A stretch of DNA of 64,000 bases. Origin: Acidovorax sp. SRB_14 (GTDB taxonomy: Bacteria; Pseudomonadota; Gammaproteobacteria; Burkholderiales; Burkholderiaceae_C). The translations under genes and the position numbers were made by a program. The notes under the pieces were generated by a model. The model saw nothing but the letters and a program-made list of their open reading frames with translations, was not told the DNA's origin and did not search any database. The stretch's first letter is position 1; every line of letters starts with the position of its first letter. The stretch covers positions 265,166 through 329,165 of the forward strand of contig NZ_MWOK01000001.1 in assembly GCF_012932145.1 (NCBI RefSeq), read 5' to 3'. Of this stretch, positions 49,371 to 59,282 are shown piece by piece.

Positions 49371-52247
49371 TTACTTGGTCAGCACAAAACCCTTGAGCTT
49401 GCCGAAGGCGCCATCGACCAGCGCCTTTTGCTGTTCCTGGTGCAAATGCGAGTAGCCGACGGCGGGCGACGCGGACGCGGCGCGGCCGGAGTAGCCGAGC
49501 TTCTGGCCGTCGATCATGTTCTCGTGGATGTTGTGCTGGATGAAGAACCAGGCGCCCTGGTTCTGTGGCTCATCCTGGCACCACACGACCTCGGTGGCGT
49601 TCGGGTAGCGCTTGATCTCGGCGCCGAAGGCCTTGTGCGGGAACGGGTACAGCTGCTCGACGCGGATGATGGCCACATCGTCGTCTTCGCGCTCGGCACG
49701 CTTTTTCACGAGGTCGTAGTACACCTTGCCCGAGCAGGCCACCACGCGCTTGACCTTGGCGGCATTGCGCACGACGGCTTCGTTCTGCTCCGGAATCACG
49801 GTCTGGAAACCGCCCTTGGTGAACTCCGACAGCGGCGAGGTCGCATCCTTGTTCCGCAGCAGCGACTTCGGCGTCATGATGATCAGCGGCTTGCGCAGGT
49901 CGCGCACCATCTGGCGGCGCAGCACGTGGAAGATCTGGCTGGCCGTGGTCGGCTGCACCACCTGCATGTTGGTGTCGGCCGACAGCTGCATGAAGCGCTC
50001 CAGGCGCGCCGAGCTGTGCTCGGGGCCCTGTCCTTCGTAGCCGTGCGGCAGCATCAGCGTGATGCCGTTGACGCGGCCCCACTTCACTTCACCTGACGCG
50101 ATGAACTGGTCGATGACGACCTGGGCGCCGTTGGCGAAGTCGCCAAACTGGGCTTCCCAGATGACCAGGGTGTTCGGGTCGTTCGATGCGTAGCCGTATT
50201 CGAAGCCCAGCACGGCCTCTTCCGAGAGGATGGAGTCGATGACGACGAACGGTGCCTGGTTCTCGGCCACATTCTGCAGCGGCACATAGGTGCCCACATC
50301 CCACTTCTCGCGCTTCTGGTCGTGGATCACGGAATGGCGGTGCGTGAACGTGCCGCGGCCGCAGTCCTCGCCCGACAGGCGCACCGGGAAGCCGCTGGCC
50401 ACCAGCGAGGCAAAAGCCATGTGCTCGCCCATGCCCCAGTCCACCGGAATGTCGCCCCGGCCCATGGCCGCGCGGTCGTCGTAGACCTTCTTGACAAGCT
50501 GGTGCGGCGTGACGCTGTCGGGGATAGTGGTGATTTTTTCGGACAGGCGCTTCCACTCGGCCAGCGGGATGGCGGTCTCGGAGGCATCGGTCCACTTCTT
50601 GCCCAGGAACGGGCTCCAGTCGACGGCGTACTTGCGCTTGAAGTCGGTCAGCACCGGGTCCACGGTGTGCTTGCCCGCGTCCATGGCGGCGCGGTAGGCC
50701 TTGACCATGTCGTCGCCGAGCGTCTCGCCCAGGCCCTGCGCCGCCAGCTTGTCGGCATAGAGCTTGCGCGTGCCGGGGTGGGCGCCGATCTTCTTGTACA
50801 TCAGCGGCTGGGTGAGCGCCGGGGTGTCCTGCTCGTTGTGGCCGAGCTTGCGGAAGCAGATGACATCGACCACGACGTCCTTGCGGAACTCCATGCGGAA
50901 CTCCAGCGCCAGCTCCATGGCCAGCGCCACGGCTTCAGGGTCGTCGCCGTTCACGTGCAGCACGGGCGACTCGATCATCTTCACCACGTCGGTGCAGTAC
51001 AGCGTGGAGCGGCTGTCGCGCGGGTCCGAGGTGGTGAAGCCGATCTGGTTGTTGATCACGATGTGCACCGTGCCGCCCGTGGAATAGCCCCGGGTTTGCG
51101 CCAGTGCCAGGGTTTCCTGGATCACGCCCTGGCCGGCAAAGGCCGCGTCGCCGTGGACGAGAACCGGCAGCACCTGCTGGCCCAGCGGGTCGCCGCGGCG
51201 GTCCATGCGCGCGCGCACCGAGCCCTCGACCACCGGGTTCACGATTTCAAGGTGCGAGGGGTTGAACGCCAGGCTCAGGTGCACCGGGCCACCGGCGGTG
51301 GACACGTCCGAGCTGAAGCCCTGGTGGTACTTGACGTCGCCCGAGGGCAGGTCTTCGGGGGCGGTGTGGTCGAACTCGGCGAACAGGTCCTTGGGCATCT
51401 TGCCCAGCGAATTGACCAGCACGTTCAGGCGGCCGCGGTGGGCCATGCCGATCACGATTTCCTGCACGCCCTTGGTGCCGGCCGACTGGATCAGCTCGTC
51501 CATCGCCACGATGAAGCTCTCGCCGCCTTCGAGCGAGAAGCGCTTTTGCCCCACGTACTTGGTGTGCAGGAAGCGCTCCAGGCCCTCGGCTGCCGTCAGG
51601 CGATCGAGGATGTGCTTTTTCTTGTCGGCGCTGTAGGTGGCCTTGGAGCGGATGGATTCGAGCTTTTGCTGCCACCAGCGCTTCTGGTTCTGGTCGGTGG
51701 CATACATGTATTCAGCGCCCAGGGTGCCGCAATAGGTTTCGCGCAGCGCATTGAGCAGCTCGCGCAGGGGCATGCTGTCCTTGCCGAAGAAGGTGTTGCT
51801 GGTGTCGAACACGGTTTCTTGATCGGCATCGCTGAAGCCGTAGAACGACGGCTCCAGCTCGGGGATGGCGGGGCGCTCGGTGCGCTTGAGCGGATCGAGG
51901 TCGGCCCAGCGCTGGCCCACGTTGCGATAGGCAGCAATCAGCTGCTGCACGGCGGTGCGCTTGCGCCCCATTTCGGCGTCGTGGCTGGCCACGACCACCT
52001 TGGTGCCGCCTTGCTTGGCCCGCTCGGCAAAAGCACTGATCACCGGCAGGTGCGGCACGTCCTTGGCATCGCTGCCGTCGGCGGCTGGCACATGCTGCAG
52101 CGCATCGAAATATTCACGCCAAGTGTCGGGAACGCTGCCGGGGTTCGCCAGGTAGTTCTCGTACATCTCTTCGACATAGGGCGCATTGCCACCAAAGAGA
52201 TAGGTGTTGCCTTGGTAGGCTTGGTAAACGGATGTCGTCTCGCTCAT
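49371..52247 (-). CDS. odhA: 2-oxoglutarate dehydrogenase E1 component
   Basis: A 958-residue thiamine-diphosphate enzyme. It begins with the E2-binding segment [20 protein letters not shown]. The catalytic regions are [20 protein letters not shown] and [20 protein letters not shown], with [20 protein letters not shown] for ThDP. The C-terminal [20 protein letters not shown] completes it. It decarboxylates 2-oxoglutarate in the TCA cycle. It leads the odhA-odhB-lpdA-zapE run; the 251-base region upstream to the next gene holds its promoter, though I see no strong motif there. Confidence 0.97.
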   Translation of the reverse strand: MSETTSVYQAYQGNTYLFGGNAPYVEEMYENYLANPGSVPDTWREYFDALQHVPAADGSDAKDVPHLPVISAFAERAKQGGTKVVVASHDAEMGRKRTAVQQLIAAYRNVGQRWADLDPLKRTERPAIPELEPSFYGFSDADQETVFDTSNTFFGKDSMPLRELLNALRETYCGTLGAEYMYATDQNQKRWWQQKLESIRSKATYSADKKKHILDRLTAAEGLERFLHTKYVGQKRFSLEGGESFIVAMDELIQSAGTKGVQEIVIGMAHRGRLNVLVNSLGKMPKDLFAEFDHTAPEDLPSGDVKYHQGFSSDVSTAGGPVHLSLAFNPSHLEIVNPVVEGSVRARMDRRGDPLGQQVLPVLVHGDAAFAGQGVIQETLALAQTRGYSTGGTVHIVINNQIGFTTSDPRDSRSTLYCTDVVKMIESPVLHVNGDDPEAVALAMELALEFRMEFRKDVVVDVICFRKLGHNEQDTPALTQPLMYKKIGAHPGTRKLYADKLAAQGLGETLGDDMVKAYRAAMDAGKHTVDPVLTDFKRKYAVDWSPFLGKKWTDASETAIPLAEWKRLSEKITTIPDSVTPHQLVKKVYDDRAAMGRGDIPVDWGMGEHMAFASLVASGFPVRLSGEDCGRGTFTHRHSVIHDQKREKWDVGTYVPLQNVAENQAPFVVIDSILSEEAVLGFEYGYASNDPNTLVIWEAQFGDFANGAQVVIDQFIASGEVKWGRVNGITLMLPHGYEGQGPEHSSARLERFMQLSADTNMQVVQPTTASQIFHVLRRQMVRDLRKPLIIMTPKSLLRNKDATSPLSEFTKGGFQTVIPEQNEAVVRNAAKVKRVVACSGKVYYDLVKKRAEREDDDVAIIRVEQLYPFPHKAFGAEIKRYPNATEVVWCQDEPQNQGAWFFIQHNIHENMIDGQKLGYSGRAASASPAVGYSHLHQEQQKALVDGAFGKLKGFVLTK

Positions 52248-52498
52248 ATTCCGCTGGCCTCCGCTTTCCTTTGGAAAGCATTAGGGTGGTTTAGAAACCT
52301 TCCGCGACACGGCTGAACCGGTTGGCGGATGCGACTGTGGCTGGGGAAGGGCCTTGTACGGCCGACATTGTGCCACCGAACGCATGCCGCCAGGGCTGCG
52401 GTGGCAGCCGGCGCCCACGCCAGCTATCACCGCTGTCGCGCCAGGCGCTCGCTTACAGTCGCAGCATCGCACTGACCCTTAGAACGTGTTTACCCACC

Positions 52499-53605
52499 AT
52501 GACATCACCGTCCCTGCAAAACAAGGTTTTTTTGCTGCTGCTGAGCGCCGTCACGCTGGCTTTTCTGGCCGTCCTGTGGCCGTTCTATGAAGCCGTCTTC
52601 TGGGGAATGGCATTGGCCATCTTGTTCACGCCGCTGCACCAGCGCCTGCTCAAGCGCATGCCGTCGCGGCGCAATCTGGCCGCGCTGACCACACTCACGC
52701 TGTGCCTGGTGGTCGTCATCCTGCCGCTGGCGCTCATCGGCGTGTCACTGGCCCAGGAAGCCGTCCATATTTATGACCGGCTGCGCTCGGGCGAACTGGA
52801 CATGGGGGCCTACTTTCAGCAAGTCGTGGCCGCGATGCCAGCGTGGGCGTCGGGTGTGCTGGACCGCCTGGGCCTATCCAGTGTCGCCGCGTTGCAGCAA
52901 AAAGTTTCCAGCGCCGCCCTCCAAGCCAGCCAGCTCATTGCGACACGCGCACTGAACATTGGGCAGAACACTTTCCAGTTCTTGGTGAGCTTCGGCATCA
53001 TGCTGTACCTCTTGTTCTTCTTGTTGCGCGATGGCCCGCGACTGGGAGCGCGCATACGCCACGCCATTCCGCTGGACGAGGACCACAAGCGCAAGCTGAG
53101 CCAGAAGTTCACCACCGTGGTCCGCGCCACCGTCAAAGGAAACATCGTCGTGGCGGCATCGCAAGGCCTGCTGGGCGGATTCATTTTTGCCGTAGTGGGC
53201 ATCCAGGGACCCGTGCTGTGGGGCGTATTGATGGCCTTCCTGTCCCTGCTGCCTGCCGTAGGCGCCGGATTGATCTGGGCCCCGGTGGCCATTTACTTCT
53301 TTGCCACGGGAGCACTCTGGCAAGCCATCACGCTCACCGCCTTCGGCATCTTTGTGATCGGCTTGGTCGACAACATGCTGCGTCCGGTCCTGGTCGGCAA
53401 AGACACCAAGATGCCCGACTATGTCGTGCTGATCTCCACGCTCGGCGGCATGGCGCTTTTTGGCCTCAGCGGATTTGTGATCGGCCCGGTCATTGCCGCG
53501 CTGTTCATCGCCACCTGGGATTTGTTTGCGCCCTCCGAAATTCCACAAACCGTGCCTGCGCGCGCCGCCCGGCCTGTCCCAAAGCTCCCTGAGGTTGAGC
53601 GCTGA
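52499..53605 (+). CDS. AI-2E transporter (PerM/UPF0118) family membrane protein
   Basis: A 368-residue inner-membrane protein with about eight spans: two near the N terminus (LLLLSAVTLAFLAVLWPFYE), a soluble segment over residues 85-150, and a C-terminal cluster ending in STLGGMALFGLSGFVIGPVI, the family signature. Members were named after TqsA export of autoinducer 2, but many act on other solutes. ATG 52499 is the start; no good ribosome site is visible. It is divergent from odhA. Sequence beyond its end drops in GC, marking the edge of an unusual region. Confidence 0.86.
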   Translation: MTSPSLQNKVFLLLLSAVTLAFLAVLWPFYEAVFWGMALAILFTPLHQRLLKRMPSRRNLAALTTLTLCLVVVILPLALIGVSLAQEAVHIYDRLRSGELDMGAYFQQVVAAMPAWASGVLDRLGLSSVAALQQKVSSAALQASQLIATRALNIGQNTFQFLVSFGIMLYLLFFLLRDGPRLGARIRHAIPLDEDHKRKLSQKFTTVVRATVKGNIVVAASQGLLGGFIFAVVGIQGPVLWGVLMAFLSLLPAVGAGLIWAPVAIYFFATGALWQAITLTAFGIFVIGLVDNMLRPVLVGKDTKMPDYVVLISTLGGMALFGLSGFVIGPVIAALFIATWDLFAPSEIPQTVPARAARPVPKLPEVER

Positions 53606-54493
53606 ATGGCGACGGACATTCGCAGGAGTTAGGTCGTTTTGTCTTGGCAATACAACCGGATGACTACGCTAATGCAGACGCGTTGATGGTGCCTTGTATA
53701 GATCTTGGAGGCTTATGCCGCACAGGCCCACCGTGAGTGTTATCGGTCCTTTTCCCTGTACCAATACGATCTGCGCTTAGTTTTCTTGATTGCGATCATT
53801 GGGCGTTCTACATCCAGTCCCGCTTTCCCGTCTGCGTTCTTGCCTCCACCACCACCAATAACGAAGGGAACCTGCATGTCCTTGCCACCCACCTTCACGG
53901 TGACAAGACCGGTTACAGGTGATGGCACCATGCCGCCGCCAAGGACGAAACTCTCTCTGATCAAGCAGTCAGGTCGGTCGGTTCATGAACTCGGTCTGTC
54001 TGAAGGGGATGATCCGGAACTTACGAACATGACAGATCGCTTTGCGATTGATGCACAAGCGTCTCGTTTGGGTCGATAACGCCCTTGACCTGCGTGGCGC
54101 CACGAATCTTGGTCGTCCTATGCAAAAGTTCTGTGGAATGATCGGTCCTGGCAGCGCAGCGGTCACTCGGCCCGCGAAAAGTAATAGCGGCAGCGGTCAT
54201 CGATCCGTCAAAACTGGATAACGGCACCCAGCCTGCTGCAGACATGCCAGGAGTCAGAAATGCAGCGGTTGCTGCCGGCGGTTATCAGCCGTCGAACTCA
54301 CGATGGCTGGCGCCAAGCGGTCATCGGAGGTGCAACCGACGCTTGCACAAACGGCGGCTGTACGAGGTGCTGCGGTCGTAGGCCCCTGCCACCTTGCCGG
54401 CGCTGCGCAAACGGCCGCTTGCCCATCACTTGGACGTGCGGAACCGACCCATCACAGACATTCCCGCCTGGAGTTTCCGTGTCTGAAGCGGTC
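53606..54493. other. Low-GC stretch without a recognisable gene
   Basis: About 890 bases at roughly 50% GC in the part sampled (53641-53820), clearly below the neighbours. Open frames are short and broken. The longest that read like protein are a Gly-rich minus-strand frame at 53740-53964 and 54021-54245; neither has a convincing start or known relatives. Plus-strand frames at 53705-54079 and 54260-54490 look like chance. I see no tRNA, transposase or terminator. The best reading is decayed foreign DNA. Confidence 0.55.
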
Positions 54494-55411
54494 TCACATG
54501 AAGCCCGGGTTGCGCGGGAGATAGCGTGTCCAGTTGCCGCAATCGTGTGTCGACATCAGCACCATGGGAAGTGTGAATCACATGCCTTGGCTGGCTGCGA
54601 TCGCCAGTGCATCGCTGGTCCCGGGAACGAACACGGAGATCTGTTTTTCCTTCCCCGCGACGGCCATGGCCAGCGCCGCCCTGAATGCACCAGGCATCGC
54701 ATGACCATGCCTGACTGCCATGGGACCTATATGACCCACCGCAGCAACGTACGCGTAGCCAACGCGCACGTCTCCATCCTCGAGAAAAACACCTTCCATC
54801 CGGGGATCGCTCAGCAAGTAGCGGTGATGCTTCTCTCGCGAAACACCCAGGATTGCGACGTCGATTTGCCGCAGCAGTTCTAGATCGGCGGCGGTCGTCC
54901 GGATGGGCGTCGTGCGCAGCGCGGGGCCCTGCGCGTGACGCGCCAATGACGCACGCTCTGCGCTGCACAAATGGAGGGGCACGCGCGGCAACAGGCCGTG
55001 CTGCACATACAGCCCCTGAGACACCACATTTAAGGCGAAGGTAATCAGGCTCTTTTCCGTGGCACCGGCCTGACGCGCATGCTGCAGGGTGCGGTCCAGC
55101 AGTTGGTTGCCGATACCCAGTCCCTGCCGGCCAGGTGCAACAAACAATTCCGCCAGAAACCAGAGCCGGCCGCAAACCCATCTCAAGGCGAAGCCCACTA
55201 TCTCGCCATCATCCTCGGCCAGCCACACGCCGCGCGGGTCATCTCGCAGGCAGAACAGCTGGAAATGCGGAGGCCGCGAAGTGGCGATCGATCCGAAACC
55301 GTGGCGCACGGCCAGATCGTTGATGCTGCGGGCAACCAGCTCTTCGGCGCGCGCCAACTCGTCGACATGCGCAGGTCGGACAACGAGCGACGTGGGCAGT
55401 TCCTCTGTGAC
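54494..55411 (-). pseudogene. GNAT-family acetyltransferase, interrupted
   Basis: The frame encodes a GNAT acetyltransferase: acetyl-CoA loop LFVAPGRQGLGIGNQLLDRT, plus a second, degenerate GNAT-like half with REKHHRYLLSDPRMEGVFLE. Two defects are seen. First, the frame meets TGA at 54578-54580, while 27 more sensible codons follow, ending TRYLPRNPGFM, before the next stop at 54494; a CGA-to-TGA change would explain this. Second, the N-terminal segment EELPTSLVVRPAHVDELARA reads well upstream of 55357, but has no ATG or GTG; CTG 55399 or TTG 55357 are the only candidates. It may be a pseudogene or give a shortened protein from 55357 to 54578. Confidence 0.65.
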
Positions 55412-55623
55412 GGCACCTGAATGTATAGCATAGGGTCACGAGAGGGCCAAACATCCAATCAATGGCGGCGTTTCGCCTGTTTCTGGCCGCTCACTAACTT
55501 TCGCACAGCGACCCAGCGTAGTCCTTCGCCCGAGGGGATTCAAGGACTGCTTTGTCGGGTCATAGGGCACCGGTGATAGCCACAGATGCAGTCCTCCAAA
55601 TGGGTAAATACCTTGGACGCAGG

Positions 55624-56850
55624 CTAAACCACCGTGTCGGTCTGGTACGTTGTTGATGTACCCATGCCCTGGGTTAGCTGATTGCCATGAGCGACTTGCG
55701 CCAATTCGATCCGGTTGCGTCCAGCGGCTTTGCCACGGTAAAGGGCGGCGTCGGCTTCTTGCATAGCGTCCTCTAAGACATGTGCACCAGCGAAGTTGTG
55801 TGAAACCCCAATCGTGATCGTGCAGTGCAGTGGATAGTTGGAGCCAGGGATCTTGATGGCTTGATTTTCGATGGCTGCACGCAAACGCTCAGCCAGGTGC
55901 ATGACCCCCAGAATGTCGGTGTCTAGGCAGATGACAAGAAACTCTTCTCCGCCGATACGGCCTGCCAAGTCGCCAAGGCGCACCGTGGTGCGAAGTACCT
56001 CCGCCACATGGCACAGGACGGCATCTCCGATTTGGTGGCCATAGGTATCGTTGATGCGTTTGAAGTGGTCGACGTCAACCATCAGCAAGTGCGCAGGCAC
56101 TGCCTTGCTGGAGTTGAAATACCGTTGCAGCGCTTCCGTAAGTCCGCGGCGATTGAGTAACTGTGTCATGGGGTCACGCGCAGCCAGGTTGCGCAGGTCA
56201 TCGGTCAAGCGGCGCAGTACCAGCCAAACGATCGATGGCGGCAACACCGTGGCCAGGGATGACATGTAGATGTAGAACACCATCTGGAAATTGCGGTCCA
56301 TCTGCAGTGCATCTAGGCCGCCATCCAGAATCTTCATGAACTTGAGTGCATTGAGTACGCAAATGCCGCTGATCAAGGCTGCAAAAAATACCATCTCCCC
56401 ATACAAATCTTTGGCAAAGGTGCGCACGCCATAGACCACGGTGATGGCCATGACCAAGAAAAGCAGGGCGGACATGCCCGAGAGCATGGCGTAGCGGGCA
56501 GCCGGGCCCAGGCTCCATTGCACCAGCACCTGCGCGGCGCCGTAGGTCACGGCGAATGCAAGCAGTGGACGCCACAAAGGGACGGAGTGCCCAAAAAAAC
56601 GCATGGCACCCAGCCCGTAAGCCACTGGGGAGGCTAATGTGAAGGTGTGGTTGACAACACTCATCAGGCTCCAGGCGGGGCCTCCTTCAGCCAATTGCAA
56701 CACATAGGCAAAACCCAACAGGAGGTTGCCCATCGCAAAAAAGTCCATCCCCATCTTTTTGCCGTGCAGGCGTCTGCTGATGAGCCAAAACATCACCGAA
56801 AAGCACAGCAGGTGTGCGCACAGCATACCGACGAGAATGGTTGCAACCAT
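55624..56850 (-). CDS. Membrane-anchored diguanylate cyclase (GGDEF)
   Basis: A 408-residue protein. Residues about 1-215 hold seven to eight membrane spans acting as an unknown sensor. The GGDEF domain follows, with DPMTQLLNRRGL, VDVDHFKRINDTYGHQIGD and active-site GGEEF. An I-site RxxD (RLGD) lies five residues ahead of GGEEF, so product inhibition is expected. It makes cyclic di-GMP at the inner membrane. ATG 56848-56850 lies near a GTTGCAACC segment without a strong ribosome site. GC is lower than in flanking core genes. It is monocistronic within the accessory region. Confidence 0.93.
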   Translation of the reverse strand: MVATILVGMLCAHLLCFSVMFWLISRRLHGKKMGMDFFAMGNLLLGFAYVLQLAEGGPAWSLMSVVNHTFTLASPVAYGLGAMRFFGHSVPLWRPLLAFAVTYGAAQVLVQWSLGPAARYAMLSGMSALLFLVMAITVVYGVRTFAKDLYGEMVFFAALISGICVLNALKFMKILDGGLDALQMDRNFQMVFYIYMSSLATVLPPSIVWLVLRRLTDDLRNLAARDPMTQLLNRRGLTEALQRYFNSSKAVPAHLLMVDVDHFKRINDTYGHQIGDAVLCHVAEVLRTTVRLGDLAGRIGGEEFLVICLDTDILGVMHLAERLRAAIENQAIKIPGSNYPLHCTITIGVSHNFAGAHVLEDAMQEADAALYRGKAAGRNRIELAQVAHGNQLTQGMGTSTTYQTDTVV

Positions 56851-57352
56851 GTTGACGTTGAGAGGGGGAGCTGACGGTGTGGCCAGGAACCTGGGCTACA
56901 TCACTTCGCAAACACGGCCAAGAAAGGTGGATTGCCGGCCAGTGTAACAACCGGTAATCGAGCAGGACGACGCCAGTTGAATAATCTGCATGCGGATTCC
57001 CAGTCCTTTGACTACGGAGTCTGCTAACAAGTACACAGAAAGTATCGGTTTTGGCCACAGGCACAGCCAAACACCCAGGCCGCCACATAAGCCTTTAGCA
57101 CGCCTTCGAAATCTATTCATGGGGCGACACCTTGAATTCCTCGGTCGGGTAGAACACCGGCAGCACACCGGACTGATCGCACAAGACGGACGTGCTGGCG
57201 CGGTCCACCCGATGCGAGTAACGCCACTTGAATATGGAGTTGCTCGGCGCGGGGCGCGAAGAAGGCCGGGCATGGTGGATGGCGAACAGCCGAGCAAATT
57301 CCAGGCATCCCCGATCCAGCAGGTAGAGCACCCTGGCTAGATGAACCAACAA
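56851..57352. other. Gene-poor stretch between the cyclase and DUF202 genes
   Basis: About 500 bases of moderate GC. One minus-strand frame (57113-57352) could encode 79 residues starting from TTG, ending PTEEFKVSPHE, but has no family resemblance and no ribosome site. The region upstream of the cyclase gene should hold its promoter. I see no RNA gene or mobile element. Confidence 0.4.
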
Positions 57353-57655
57353 TCACAGCAGCCAATTGACTTGCAATAAAACGAAAGCAGAGCCATGACA
57401 TAGTCCCAACGCAACGACAGCAGCTGTAGCGATTCCAGTCTTCGGAAGTGGAATCTTGTCCTGACCGCTCAACAGTTCCCGACAACGCCATGCGCCATAG
57501 AAAATAGCGGCATCCGATACCACCAGCAACGCCAAGGCCAGGATGGTGATGGACATATCCCTGCTCGACCAACCCGAGCGCAGTGCCAGCAATGCGTTGG
57601 CCAGCACGGCCAATCCAGTGCGGTTCCACGCCAAAGCTGTTCGCTCAGCCTGCAA
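57353..57655 (-). CDS. DUF202 (YidG-like) small membrane protein, N terminus unclear
   Basis: A 100-residue membrane protein matching DUF202: LQAERTALAWNRTGLAVLAN, the family signature, then three spans ending in LCHGSAFVLLQVNWLL. TTG 57655 is the only start in the frame. The signature actually begins further upstream (WDPGLQAERT), with RLSRPPWDPG open to a stop at about 57688, next to an ATG one base out of frame. The natural start seems lost through a one-base shift, so this may be a damaged gene. A short hydrophobic frame just upstream (57645-57779) could be the tail of a YidH-like partner. Confidence 0.6.
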   Translation of the reverse strand: MQAERTALAWNRTGLAVLANALLALRSGWSSRDMSITILALALLVVSDAAIFYGAWRCRELLSGQDKIPLPKTGIATAAVVALGLCHGSAFVLLQVNWLL

Positions 57656-57769
57656 CCCCGGGTCCCACGGCGGCCGCGAGAGGCGTCATGACAATTCGTA
57701 CCTGCGCAACGAGCAGCCGTGCAACTACCACGCCAATACCCAGCGTGATCGCAGCAATCAGAGGGATGG

Positions 57770-58049
57770 CTATGGTGCTCCGTTGATACGTTTGAGTTCG
57801 GCAACCACACCGCCTTTCAGGACGCTGTAGTGCTCTGCGTAATGGACCAACGCCTGCGCTAACGTGGCTTTCTTGGGCCCTCCAAGCTGCGGCGCATGCG
57901 CGCTATTGGCATTGGCGAGCTGCTCGACAGCCCACCGCACGGCGTCAGCGTGTCTGTCAAAATCTCTGCAAGAGACGCGTGCCATTAATGATGACTCACT
58001 TGGACCCGCCAACGGCCTCGGTATGGAAAGGCTTGGGTTGCTTCGCCAT
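57770..58049 (-). pseudogene. Truncated, frameshifted tyrosine integrase remnant (5' end)
   Basis: Minus-strand remnant of an integrase N terminus. From ATG 58049 it reads MAKQPKPFHTEAVGGSK and then stops (57996). A second frame from 57985 continues ARVSCRDFDRHADAVRWAVE and LAQALVHYAEHYSVLKGGVV, ending LKRINGAP at 57770. Removing 13 bases (AGTCATCATTAAT) joins the two in one frame. The SAM-like core-binding region is recognisable; the catalytic domain is absent. It lies 286 bases from the 3' end of a tRNA-Lys gene, the usual place of an island integrase. Family assignment is from memory of similar N termini. Confidence 0.6.
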
Positions 58050-58334
58050 GCCGCACCTCCGCCGTTGAGGCAGCCCTGCAGGACACCGGCGCGCAAGGGC
58101 CCTCTTCCATTCTTCATAACGCTCATTCGTCATCTCCAACATGGGATGACGGGTGCAGAGACCGGTTTTAGCCCTTTGCAGGCCACACCGGCACACTGGA
58201 AAGCGCAACGGCCCTCGCTGCGGCGAGTAAGCGCTCGCGGCAGCTCAGTGCTATCAAAGCCGCGTCCGACGCCGAAAAAACAAAGACCCCCGTGAGAAGG
58301 CCTTTGAAATCAAGCACTTGCGTCTTGTTAATCT

Positions 58335-58410
58335 TGGTGGGACGTGCGGGGGTCGAACCCACGACAAACGGATTAAAAGTCCGCTGCTCTACCAACTGAG
58401 CTAACGTCCC
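58335..58410 (-). tRNA. tRNA-Lys (anticodon UUU)
   Basis: A 76-base tRNA on the minus strand including the encoded CCA. Acceptor GGGACGT pairs with ACGTCCC; the D-arm is GCTCAGTTGGTAGAGC; the anticodon loop is CTTTTAA between GCGGA and TCCGT, with anticodon TTT and A37; the T-arm contains GTGGGTTCGACCCCCGC. It reads lysine codons AAA and AAG. It lies 44 bases after tcdA on the same strand. Its 3' end borders the accessory region at 53606-58334. Confidence 0.97.
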
Positions 58411-58454
58411 ACTGGCTGCTGGACCGCAATCTGCGATATCAGCAAAGCTTTAAA

Positions 58455-59282
58455 TTATAGAGCGGTTTTTAACCCGTTTCGAGAATTCTGCGCAATTTTG
58501 TCCAAAACCCAACCCGCTGCGCACTGTCCGAAGGTGGCAGTGACCGCGACCACCGAGCCATAGCCGTGACAATTGAGCGTGCCATCGCCGTCCATGTCGC
58601 AGGAGGGATCGGGCGGCGCCACGGCCTCGCGGCTAAAGACGCACATCACGCCGATCGTGCGACCCTCGCGGGCCGCGCCATGGTGCTTGCGCAAGCGGTA
58701 GCGCAGCTGCGCGAGCAAGGGGTCGTGCGTGGTGGCCGAGAGATCGTCAACGTCGACCTTGTGCGCATGGCGCTTGCCGCCCGCCGCACCCACGCTGATG
58801 AATGTGACACCTGTGCTGCGCGCCCACGCGGCCATCGCGGTCTTCGCAGGGGCCTGGTCGCAGGCATCGATGACGGCGTGCACGCCCTGCGGCAAGAGCG
58901 CGGGCCAGTTGGCTGGCTCGACGAAATCTTCTATGCACTCGACCAAGCACAGCGGATTGATCTGTGCAATGCGCTCGCGCATCGCCTGGACCTTGGCCTG
59001 GCCCACCGTGCTGCTCAATGCATGGATCTGGCGATTGATATTGGACTCTGCCACATGGTCCAGGTCGATGAGCGTGAGTCTGCCCACCCCACTGCGCGCC
59101 AGCGCCTCGGCCGCCCAAGACCCTACCCCGCCAATGCCCACGACCGCAATGTGCGCCGCACGGATGCGCGCGGCGCCTTCCATGCCGTACAGGCGCTCCA
59201 GCCCGCCGAAGCGGCGCTGTTGCGAAACAGCGTCGTCGATGGACGCACTTTCGGCGGCCGGCAGGCCCTGCGCGGAGTCCAT
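58455..59282 (-). CDS. tcdA: tRNA threonylcarbamoyladenosine dehydratase TcdA
   Basis: A 275-residue E1-like protein (CsdL/TcdA). The ATP-binding Rossmann motif is VVGIGGVGSWAAEALARSGV, followed by LIDLDHVAESNINRQIHAL and DACDQAPAKTAM. It dehydrates t6A37 to cyclic ct6A37 in tRNAs reading ANN codons. ATG 59282 overlaps the cpoB stop codon by one base. The tRNA-Lys(UUU) gene follows by 44 bases and encodes a likely substrate. Length and motifs are complete. Confidence 0.93.
   Translation of the reverse strand: MDSAQGLPAAESASIDDAVSQQRRFGGLERLYGMEGAARIRAAHIAVVGIGGVGSWAAEALARSGVGRLTLIDLDHVAESNINRQIHALSSTVGQAKVQAMRERIAQINPLCLVECIEDFVEPANWPALLPQGVHAVIDACDQAPAKTAMAAWARSTGVTFISVGAAGGKRHAHKVDVDDLSATTHDPLLAQLRYRLRKHHGAAREGRTIGVMCVFSREAVAPPDPSCDMDGDGTLNCHGYGSVVAVTATFGQCAAGWVLDKIAQNSRNGLKTAL

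Noticed and set aside
53740-53964. Gly-rich 74-codon minus-strand frame in the low-GC region.
   Set aside because: It starts only from TTG, has no ribosome site, is closed upstream by a stop and matches no family that I know; noted in the region entry only.
57113-57352. 79-codon minus-strand frame after the DUF202 gene.
   Set aside because: TTG start without a ribosome site and no family resemblance; could be a remnant but is not supported as a gene.
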